A program made the position numbers and the translations under genes. From NCBI GenBank assembly GCA_014084085.1, contig NPFB01000001.1:146067-210066 (forward strand): 64,000 nt of DNA. Reading direction: 5' to 3'. This DNA comes from Hondaea fermentalgiana (taxonomy: Eukaryota; Sar; Bigyra; Thraustochytrida; Thraustochytriidae). Under the pieces are notes generated by a model. That model worked only from the letters and a program-made list of their open reading frames with translations, ran no database searches and was not told where the DNA came from. This document shows, in pieces, positions 1-9,300 of this stretch; position 1 is the stretch's first letter, and every line of letters starts with the position of its first letter.

Positions 1-934
1 GGCGGTTTGGCGTTTGGAGCGCACGCCGCGGCGAGTGGGCGAGAGAGACCCGGAGCAGCAGGCCCGTTTCACATTTGCATTCGAGGATCGTGGACCCCGG
101 ACCATCATCGACGTCGGGGGATCGCCGGCCTCGATGACGGCCGAGACGACGGGGATGGCGACAGCGAAGAGGGGAGGGAGAAGGAGCCCGGGCTGAGAAT
201 GGAGAAAAGGGGTTGGCGCAGAGGCCGCGCGGATTGGAAGGGTGAGGGTTGGTGATTCTGACCTGACTCGCGCGATGAGCGGGAAGGGCTCGGGCGCGAG
301 GACGTGGAGGCGAAGAGCATGTGAGGGAATTGAGGCTGCTGAGAGGGGGCGAGGGGGATCACTCGAGATCTTCACCTTGGGTCGTCCCCGAGATGCTTGC
401 AAGCGTTGCTTTGACGACTGTTTTATCCTTACACTTGTAAAGGGATGTCAGCCACATGAGCGACGGACCGTCCAACAGCTCAAACGCGTACTTTTACCGA
501 GAAATCTATTTCTGTAACAGGCAGGAGTTCTTGATCTTGCGAAAGTTTATCAGGTCTCCACAGAGATATCGGATGCTGCGTTATAGGCTACAACTCTGTC
601 GCGGTGACCTTGTCTTGACATTTGTTCCCTTTTTCTTTCCTTTCAGCCTACGACTTGCTAGGGACATAAGCAATGTGTCCCCTGAACGGATTTATCTCCT
701 CCCTCTCTCTTTTCCCAGCTACTAGGCCTATGATGGAGATAATTCTGATGATGGTGATGATTATGATGATCGATCGATCGATTGGCCTGTGTGCATGCAG
801 ACAGACATGCTGTGGTCTTTTGCGCAAGCAAGCTGCGGCGAGCCTTGCCTGTCGGCCGGCTCGCGCCGACGAGATCACCCGAGCAAACGCACGAGCAAGC
901 GTGAGCTCGCTCACGGTTCCCAAGCCTAAACACG
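1..934. other. Intergenic and 5' flank of the IQ/TPR gene
   Basis: I see no convincing gene here. The reading frames are short, low in complexity and without recognisable motifs. The first 350 bases are purine-rich and GC-rich. The part nearest the next gene is richer in A+T and carries a GAT/GATC simple repeat. It probably holds the promoter and 5' leader of the gene starting at 935. The edge of an upstream gene outside the window cannot be excluded. Confidence 0.5.
730..782. repeat. GAT/GATC-type simple repeat
   Basis: Imperfect GAT trinucleotides run into a perfect GATC tetranucleotide stretch (gatcgatcgatcgatt). It lies about 150 bases upstream of the next start codon and has no coding role that I can see. 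Confidence 0.7.
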
Positions 935-3900
935 ATGCGTGAAACAGGCAGACTGCTGGCCAAGCTGCGACTGCAGCGCGAGGCGATCGTGGAAAAATAC
1001 AGGAATCCCTCGGTGCGATTTAAGCGGAGTGCTGTAATTATCCAACGCGCTGTGAGGAAAGCGCACGCAATCTCCCATCTCGTACCAAGAGCAAAACGTG
1101 CACGTGAGCTCGCACTCCGATGGACCGCAGAGGCAATCTTTAGTTTTCTCGTGCGCAGACAGAGCGATATTGAAGCCAAAAAGCGCACCGCGTACCTCAT
1201 GTTCCAGCACCAGCCCGAAAAGGAGATCTTTGGTTCTCTCGTCGAGGAATTATCATGCGAGTGCGCTCGAACTTCCGTGGATTTTGTCTTTGCAAGCGCC
1301 ACCGATGCGCTTCGACTTGGATATTTTCTGAACTTTTGCATCGACTGCTCCCTTGTCTCAAATCTTGTTACGCTCAAGACCTGCGTTCAAGTCTTTGAAA
1401 AACACGCGTCGCGAGTGACCCGAACAGGCGCGGAAAGCGACAATCATAATGCCGAGGCGGCAAGTCAGGAAAACGAACTCGAACAAAGTCCAACCTTGCC
1501 GGCAACGTCTGCAAGTCCATCGCACAGAGCTCGCAAACATAGAAGATCATGGCTTCTCTGCGATGATTTTTTGACAGTCCTTGTAAAGCTTGCAACTTTG
1601 CTGGACTTTGACAGTCTCGAGGACCTTTTGCGCGAAAAGATCCATCCCGCAATGGAGGACATTGTTGCGACGCGCGCCAGTGGCTCCGTTACGCGGCAAG
1701 GCCAGAGTCTTCTGTTCCCACAAATTGTTCAAGCTCTCATTCGGCATGAGGAGGCCTTCAAGCCACTCTATGTATATTATTCAACTTCAGAGAAAGTGCG
1801 ATTGTCGCACCAAATCCAGACGTGGGAGGACATTTGCGCCGGCAGCGCGACGACCCAAGGGCTCTCGTACGCAAACGCTGTGCAGATGCTAAAGGACTTC
1901 AAAATATCGCCGGGTCTCATGACTTATCTCGACTATTCGGAAGCCTTCTACAATGGTCGGCAAGGCACCTGGGGTGATCAAGTCTGTAGATCCACATGCA
2001 CCTTTTTCGAGCCGGAGGCGAGTCTCAATGGGGGGCGTTGCCGCGCATGTAGACGGCGACGCGTGCATCGCCCATGGGAGGAAAGTCTCCGGCTTCGCTC
2101 AGCGTTTCTTCGCGTTGCGAGCATGGACATGGGTGCGGCTACTGGAGGTGAGGACGACAAGCATGCATCTGGCGGCGAGGGATCCACGACGAACTCGCTC
2201 CTGTCATTTGCGGTCAAGACCAAACAGGCTCGCACACCAACTTTTGCTCAAATTGACGCAATCCAGGAGGAGGAAGGTAACGAAGTCGCCATGGTTAATC
2301 CAGCCGAGTCCATGGGCCACATTGAACGTGTGCTGCGCCTTTTCTATCACGACGACGCAAATGAGACACGCCGAATCCAGCATACAACCGTTCGGATCCG
2401 GCAGGCCCTTGGAAACTGCGACAAACTTCGCTACGCTGACTTTGACGAACATCTCCGCATTGTAGAATCACGCAATCGCGTCCTCGACAATGCTTCGCTT
2501 TCCCTGCCCGAGTTCATGCTACTCACGGTTGACTTTGCTCGCATCATACTTGGGCCTAAAGCACGAGCCTCGCTTTCATCGCTTTATGAGGCCGAAGACG
2601 CTGACGAGCTCGCCACCGCGGCTGGCAAATTTCACAGTCTCCTTCAACTTTTGAGCCATCACTACGAGGTTCTCTTTAACCAGGAGCTCGTGCAAGCGGA
2701 CACAATGCCAGTCGAGCAAACGGATGACCAGCTTCCCGCTGTACAGACGGCGTTAAATCGCCAGCTGAGGCGAGTTTTTGCGGGATACGCTGCTAGGGAT
2801 GACCCGCTTGGACTAGAATTTATCTCCTGGGAATCCTTTCATCTCTTTGCGCGAGAAGCCGGATGCTTCAAGGCCCTTAAGGGCACAGAAATCCAGAACA
2901 TTGCCATTGAAGCCTCTTCACATCAGCAATCCGGCCCAGAAGCTAATGCAGACCCCAAGGCCCTGAGTCTGCAGACATATTCGAAAGCAACAGTTTCTTC
3001 GTCGCCTCGTGCCAGCCATCACCGTCCTTCGCTCTTGGAGAAGCTGGAGAGACTCGATGCGCCGTGCAAGCTTGATCACCGAGGACGCATGTCGTTCGAC
3101 ACCTTTTGCACTGCGGTGGAGCGCCTACTCTTTGCTCAAGCTCGCGCTGAGCACGGTGCTGAGGTGCACATGGACCAACGCTGGTATCAGGACGGGAGTC
3201 GCTCTTCGCGTGGCATATCGCCCGAGGGCAAGATCAAGAGAGCTGCGTCGACGCGACTTCGCGTACTTTACGAGCTATATCAGCCTGCCTCGCGCGGACT
3301 CGGCTCGTCCGCTCGCTTGTACCATACCAAGACCGGCTCGCCCATGGGTCCGCAAATGCTTCTTCACAATGAAAGAGAAGCCACTGCAAGCGAGACCCAT
3401 ACCAGTAGCGGCAGCTCCAAGAACAGCAAGAGCAATAACAAAGGATTCTCCTCATCAGGTCAAAGAAGAGGCAGCTCCGGAAAACGCGACAAAATGACGC
3501 CGCAAGAACTCTTGCACAACCACAAATTACGCCTCGCAACTCAGCAAGTGACCGAGGCAAACAACTCCAAAACGGTGTGGGGAGCCTTGCTAGGTCTCAC
3601 ACAAAACGAACGCAGCCAGGAAGCCGCTGCCTCGAATGGAAGCGGAGCTTCGAGGAGGTCTCAGCGCTCATCACAGTCACCTGTTCGTCGCCGCTCGTCA
3701 ATTTCACGGCAGGAAAATATCCGCGAGCTCCGCGACGAAGTCGATCACGACTTTACAGAGCTCATCGAGGATATCGGCGCGCAAACTCACATTCCTGCCA
3801 AGCCTTCAGGATCTCCTCGTGAGCGACGACGCTTTCGGTCTTCGTTGCAATCGCCGAGGGCACGAGCGCGCAACCTCAAGACAGCAGATCCACATGTTGC

Positions 3901-6118
3901 GCATGATCCAATAGACAAGCGCGGATCCCAGTTTAGCGCCGATAGTACCGATGACTCGTCCACGACGCAACCTGTTTTTCATCTCACCATGCAAGAGGAT
4001 CTCACGGGCGTCGGCCACTTATCCAGAACTCCAAGCCAGCAGAGCCATGACTCGAACGCCGCGGAGAGCGGAGCAGCAAGTATATGCAGCAACAGCTCTG
4101 TAATCTGGACGAGCCATGAAGAGGGGCCCACTGCGCTCGAAGCTGCCGATGCCCGAGCAGAAGCTTCCACGCGATGGCCTCTGTCTCGGTTTCCTCTCGA
4201 CGAGGAAGGAAAGCTCAGAATTGATGGCCGGTTCGACTCGCTTCAGCTCATTACAGCAATGGGTCGCGAACTAGAATCGAGCGAGGGCGCCAAGCGGCAC
4301 GCAGACCGGTTCGGCGAAATTGATCGACCACGCGTGACCTTTCGAACAGCAGCAGCGCCGACCTATGCAAAGCCACGGCCCGTGTTGAAGGCTGCAGGCG
4401 ATGATTCGGATGAGAGCAGTAGTGGAAACATCAAGTTCACTGAAAAGAATGAGGAAGACCTTTCAACTCAAGCTGAGCTTGTGGCGATCTGCGAGGGCCC
4501 TGGGATTCAGGCGATCAATCATGCCGCCGAAGAGAACGGTCTACAACTCAGTCCACGTCATTCGTCTCTTTCTCACGAAACTGTACAGGCCTCTCGTCCA
4601 CTGAGTGCCTGCATTCGGGCCTCCCGGGCCGTTGTCAATCTTGTCGGAGAAAGAAAGCGCATCCAAGCAAGACTCGAGTCTCTTTTGGGGGAAATATATC
4701 GCGAAAAGAATATGTACATTGATACTACATTGGCGCAGTGTGAGCCCAAGGCCCTCGTCATCGAGGATCGCACTACCCATCTTCGCGGCGGAAAGGCTTC
4801 GTCAGCCACAGTCAAGAAGAAGTCCGCACCATCGCGTCCTTCTAAAAACCAGGACAAAGCGGTCACGCAACGCACGATTCCAAAGTGTGTCGAGCCGATA
4901 GCAGAGCAGGAGTCGTTCGAAGAAGCTTTTGTAGCATGCTTCAAGCGCGGCAAGCGAGACAAAAGCATTTCTAAGTTGGAAAAGGCATACGCGATGGCCT
5001 CGCAAGTCCTCGATCGTAACCCGCGCCTCGTAATGGCTGTGCTACGTGAGCTTGTTGCGCTGAAACGTCACAAGGGGGATCTTCTCGGCGCGGAAGCTGA
5101 TGCCGAAAAGCTTTTGCATCTATGTGCTGATGACGAGTTCATTGTTCTACGTTGTCATGTGCTTGCTGCAAAGGCCCAGATCCAATTGCAAAGGGGAGCT
5201 GGGCTTGAAGCCGAGCTCACGGAGCGCGATCGATTGGCACTTGCCACCAGCTACGCTCTCGGAGAGACCACAAGCGACGCAACCGATTTTATCGGTGAGA
5301 CCAAGAAGAATGGTCTGCACGATGCACAAGTGGAACAAGATGAATGTGAAGACGCAGACGAATGCAGACCCATCCTTGAAAGAAAGGTAGGTCTTCCATC
5401 TCAGCGTGCCGCCCAGACCGGCGTTGGCCCATCTTTGGCAACCATTGGCACTGCTCTCCGCATGCAAGGCAAGTTCGACGAGGCGATCGAGATGCACGAA
5501 CACCATCTGAAATACGCGCTTGCTGCTCGCCGCTGGGAAGATCATCGTCGCGCTCTCATGGACAAGGCGACCACATTGAGCGCTGCAGGCGAGAATGAGT
5601 CCGCTCATAAGACTTTTGCAACTCTTCTCGACGCACAAAAGTCGCAACATCAGGCCCAATCCCCCAGTATCATGCTTCGAAAGGAGCGAATAGAGATGCT
5701 TGCCTGCCTTGTGCAGGTGGCCATGAAATCGCCGCGTCTCTTCAAGATCTCTTTGGAAGCGATTCAGGAGCTAGAATTGCTCGCGGAAAGCGTCGGCGAT
5801 CGCAGCAATCTGGCGTTTGCACTAGAAGCCAAATTCAAAGCATGCATGCTCGACGTCGAAGGCCGAGACCTGAGGCCTGCTCTTGCCTTGGCACACAAGC
5901 TAATCCTCTCAAAAGCTGATTCGCGGCAAAAATTGCTTCAACTGCGAACCGCCGTTCAACGCGAAGACTGCTTGGTCCCCGAAGAGCTGAAGAAGTTGGT
6001 TAGCGCTGAAGAAGCACTTGGTCGTGCCATAGTGCTTGATGAGGAACTTGCGATGCGCGGCGGGCCGGATGCCCCTCGTCAGCGCCTCGAGCGTTTGCGT
6101 GCTCTTCTTATAGATTAA
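935..6118 (+). CDS. Large IQ-motif and TPR-like repeat protein, function unknown
   Basis: This is a single uninterrupted frame of 1727 residues starting at the first ATG. Residues about 33-46 (AVIIQRAVRKAHA) form an IQ motif of the IQxxxR type, which usually binds calmodulin or a calmodulin-like light chain. Residues about 100-330 look helical and folded. The middle, about 720-1250, is a long Ser/Arg/Gln-rich low-complexity region that is probably disordered. The last 350 residues are helical, with TPR-like pairs around 1510-1565 (FDEAIEMHEHHLKYALAARR). TPR helices normally serve as protein-docking surfaces. I do not recognise the family. IQ plus TPR layouts occur in ciliary and cytoskeletal scaffolds, but that role is only a guess. 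It converges on the K+ channel gene with 269 bases between the stop codons. Confidence 0.8.
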   Translation: MRETGRLLAKLRLQREAIVEKYRNPSVRFKRSAVIIQRAVRKAHAISHLVPRAKRARELALRWTAEAIFSFLVRRQSDIEAKKRTAYLMFQHQPEKEIFGSLVEELSCECARTSVDFVFASATDALRLGYFLNFCIDCSLVSNLVTLKTCVQVFEKHASRVTRTGAESDNHNAEAASQENELEQSPTLPATSASPSHRARKHRRSWLLCDDFLTVLVKLATLLDFDSLEDLLREKIHPAMEDIVATRASGSVTRQGQSLLFPQIVQALIRHEEAFKPLYVYYSTSEKVRLSHQIQTWEDICAGSATTQGLSYANAVQMLKDFKISPGLMTYLDYSEAFYNGRQGTWGDQVCRSTCTFFEPEASLNGGRCRACRRRRVHRPWEESLRLRSAFLRVASMDMGAATGGEDDKHASGGEGSTTNSLLSFAVKTKQARTPTFAQIDAIQEEEGNEVAMVNPAESMGHIERVLRLFYHDDANETRRIQHTTVRIRQALGNCDKLRYADFDEHLRIVESRNRVLDNASLSLPEFMLLTVDFARIILGPKARASLSSLYEAEDADELATAAGKFHSLLQLLSHHYEVLFNQELVQADTMPVEQTDDQLPAVQTALNRQLRRVFAGYAARDDPLGLEFISWESFHLFAREAGCFKALKGTEIQNIAIEASSHQQSGPEANADPKALSLQTYSKATVSSSPRASHHRPSLLEKLERLDAPCKLDHRGRMSFDTFCTAVERLLFAQARAEHGAEVHMDQRWYQDGSRSSRGISPEGKIKRAASTRLRVLYELYQPASRGLGSSARLYHTKTGSPMGPQMLLHNEREATASETHTSSGSSKNSKSNNKGFSSSGQRRGSSGKRDKMTPQELLHNHKLRLATQQVTEANNSKTVWGALLGLTQNERSQEAAASNGSGASRRSQRSSQSPVRRRSSISRQENIRELRDEVDHDFTELIEDIGAQTHIPAKPSGSPRERRRFRSSLQSPRARARNLKTADPHVAHDPIDKRGSQFSADSTDDSSTTQPVFHLTMQEDLTGVGHLSRTPSQQSHDSNAAESGAASICSNSSVIWTSHEEGPTALEAADARAEASTRWPLSRFPLDEEGKLRIDGRFDSLQLITAMGRELESSEGAKRHADRFGEIDRPRVTFRTAAAPTYAKPRPVLKAAGDDSDESSSGNIKFTEKNEEDLSTQAELVAICEGPGIQAINHAAEENGLQLSPRHSSLSHETVQASRPLSACIRASRAVVNLVGERKRIQARLESLLGEIYREKNMYIDTTLAQCEPKALVIEDRTTHLRGGKASSATVKKKSAPSRPSKNQDKAVTQRTIPKCVEPIAEQESFEEAFVACFKRGKRDKSISKLEKAYAMASQVLDRNPRLVMAVLRELVALKRHKGDLLGAEADAEKLLHLCADDEFIVLRCHVLAAKAQIQLQRGAGLEAELTERDRLALATSYALGETTSDATDFIGETKKNGLHDAQVEQDECEDADECRPILERKVGLPSQRAAQTGVGPSLATIGTALRMQGKFDEAIEMHEHHLKYALAARRWEDHRRALMDKATTLSAAGENESAHKTFATLLDAQKSQHQAQSPSIMLRKERIEMLACLVQVAMKSPRLFKISLEAIQELELLAESVGDRSNLAFALEAKFKACMLDVEGRDLRPALALAHKLILSKADSRQKLLQLRTAVQREDCLVPEELKKLVSAEEALGRAIVLDEELAMRGGPDAPRQRLERLRALLID

Positions 6119-6387
6119 TGCGCATGATCGTTCTCTTTTCATTTGCAAAATGTAATTCCTTTCTTGGGAAGAAGAAAGCAAAGGACACACATGATCAAGT
6201 CATGCTCTCAATATATTTCTAAGTTCGAGAGTTTATTTGCTCGCTTCGTTCCTGTAAGAACTAATGTGCTTCCGTGACGAGTCATAAGCAAATACGGAGA
6301 GAATTGAATAGAAGTAGGCCTATTTACGACTGACATAAGTGGATGTTGGACTATGAAACAAGTTCGCTTTCTCTTCGTTCTTTGCTC

Positions 6388-9300
6388 TTATAGTTCTTTT
6401 TTCTTGTCAGCCTTTGGATCACTGTCGGCATCTAAAGCAGCATCAGCAGCGGGGGCCTGGATGTTTTCGCCAAGATCAGTTTCGTCCTCAATCTCTGTAA
6501 GTTCGTGATCCAGGGTGTTAATTTGAAGAACGGAATCTCGAACGAGACGTTGCATTGTACGTGACGAGGCAGGTTGCACGGAAGCTTCTACTGCAGACTC
6601 TGCTCCTACTGCAGACTCTGCTCCTACTGCAGACTCTGCTTCTGCAGGCAAGTTATCAAGCAATTCCGCCTCCTTTGCTCTGGCGTCAAGTTCGGGGAGG
6701 TTCTCTGTGACCTCCTGGTTGGATGTGTCAGGCTCTCCATTTTTGACCTTTTTGCTTCTATCGTCTTCATTCTCGCCATTTTCGGCAGCAAGAATAGATT
6801 GACGCACAATGCGCTGACGCGCACGGGCAAGCATGGTCACTTGATGAAACGAACTTTGAGGCATGCTCATCCCTTGTGGCAGAGGAGTGATGGTTGCGCC
6901 TGGACCCGTCCGCGTGTTGTGTGCCACACTTCGGCCTGCCCCCAAGAAGCGCCCCAACAACGAACGTCGGCGGCCATTCGGGGGCGAAGCGGGTTCTGCG
7001 GACTGCGAAGTGTTGGCAGATTCTGAGCCAGCGGCTTGCAGCAAATGAGGATGCGTTTTCATTCGCTCAAGGGCGCGACGGACGCGCACAGCAAACTTGG
7101 ACGTTCCACCTCGACGCACGCCGGCTTCTGTCTCCATATGGTCAACAAAATCTTCTGGAGACATTTGCATGTCTTCGTCCGGAAGCGAAGAAATGTAGGA
7201 CTTGACCCGGTTGTACCGTGCCTGCGAGACGTGCTCCGCTCTGGGCATACGCGCGTGCTTTCGCGGCGCAAGGTTTTGGAATGCCCATTGTACCATTTCC
7301 AAGCGTTCAAACTCAAGAACAATGAGCGTAAGCTCGCTGAGGAGAAGCGCAAAGTCGACTCGTTTGAGCAGCTGGTAGCGCGGGTCCGAAAGTAGCTTTT
7401 CCATCTTTTCCAGCTTCTCGTCAAGAGGGTCCGCGATGCTGTATCGCTCAATATCTGGTACGCGTGGACCTTCTTCGTCAGCCCCAGGCGCGGGCTTGGC
7501 ATTTCGTCGCGCATCGGCAGCCAAAGCAAAGGTCTTTTCAATCACCGAATCGTTTTGGCGCAGCGGCTCGCAAATGATACGCGTCAAAGAGCCAGCGAAC
7601 TCTGCAAAGTTTGGCATTTTGTGGTACGCATCGATTTGGAATGATTGCAAGAGCAGCAGAATGCGCACCTTGGGAGGACAACCTCCATTGCGGTCCGCAA
7701 GATGGCCAAGAAACTTTTCCATGGCTGTCTCGCGACGACGAGGCGGAACGTGGGCTGCAGTCTGACTCAGGGATGAGCGATTTCGCCAACCATCATGGCA
7801 AGCAACGAGCTCACCCACCCCGAGATTAATCGGGAATGCCATTCGCTGCGGCGCTTTGTGCTGAGACGAGGATCCGCTGGAGAAAGTAGAGTGTGTGTGG
7901 GCAGTCCCATCCGATGAGGCCGACGCTGTCGAGGAATATCTGCGCCGAAAATTAGCTTCGGGCCACATGGAGCTCACGCGTCCATGCAGAAAGCCTCCGG
8001 CCGATGGAGACGACGGGTCGCTCATGGCAGAGATTATGGTTCGCTTGTTGGCGGCAGCCATGGCCCTGGCACGCAGCTCGCCCCGAATAAAAACGGGGGC
8101 CACAGACATGAGTATTGGGTTGTAAGCAAGCGCACTGAGATCAAAGACATCTTTGTACTGCTCATAGCGCGCGCGATTGTCCGCTTTCAGCTGCTTGACC
8201 TTTTCCTCTGTGGACCCTACGGTCTGAATAGCCTTTGCGACGGAGCCCGAGATGGTTCCGACGAGGCCGACGCCGAAAATCATCATGAAGATGGTGAGAA
8301 GGCGCCCGAGCTTGGTAAGAGGCGCATAGTCGCCATACCCAACAGTGGTGATTGTGACGGCAGAGAACCACAGGGAGATTTGAAAATCGGCAAGGCCCGA
8401 TGGGTCCGACTCAGCCTCGAATTGTGCCACGGCGCCTGCGCAGACAATCATGAATCCAATGATGAGAGCCCCCAGGAAGTAGTCTGGTGAGTTGATGAGC
8501 ACATGAACGAGACGCTTTTCCATGAAGAAGCGGCGGTAGGCGCGCGCGACCCGAAATACAATGCAGCACCGGAGCAGTTGGCTCACAAAGTAAAAATTCG
8601 TCATGTACTCTTTGAGACCTGGCGGAATGGTGACAAGAGCCAAGATCTCGACCCAGAACTTGCTGCCCGTCCAGTCATTGACGGAAAGATCTGGCTTTGA
8701 GCGTTCGAGAATAATGCGCATCAGAAAGCCCGCAGAAATGTACCAGTCAACCCATTCGAGCTTGGCGTGTAGACGCACCGTCTCTTCGTCCAAGGCAAGA
8801 GCATGGCTATATGTAATCGGGATGAAGGCCACTACGACGCTGATGACTGCAAAAAGATCGATGAGACCTCGTACGACATCGACGGCTCGCGTTGCGGTGG
8901 TATGCTGGCTGAGCATCACCTTTTCCACGAGAGCGCCGCATTTTTGCAAGTAGGTTGGCATGAGAGTATCGGCAGCCTCTTGGCCAGTAAGAATTTCTGA
9001 TCCAAGTTCTTTGAGCTCCATCATTTCCGGGCAGCGGCGAAATTGAACGAGGTGGTCGCGCGGCCCTTCAGCGGCCTCGAGAACCGGCACTCCTTTAGTG
9101 TTTGAGCGCGAGGGCGAAATGGCTGGAATTTGGGGCTGAGGCGGAGAATCCTGCTCAGAAAAGGTGCTTGAGTTCGAAGGCATGAGGCTTGCATACGTTT
9201 CGCCCCGGATACGTTTCTTCTTTCCCGATACATTGTTGTTATTTTGCTGCTGTGCAGCTTCACGACGTTTGGCGGCTTGTAGTTCCTCCTGATGACGAAC

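Noticed and set aside
658..1377. A 239-residue minus-strand frame
   Set aside because: It is antisense to the start of the IQ/TPR gene and shows no motif.
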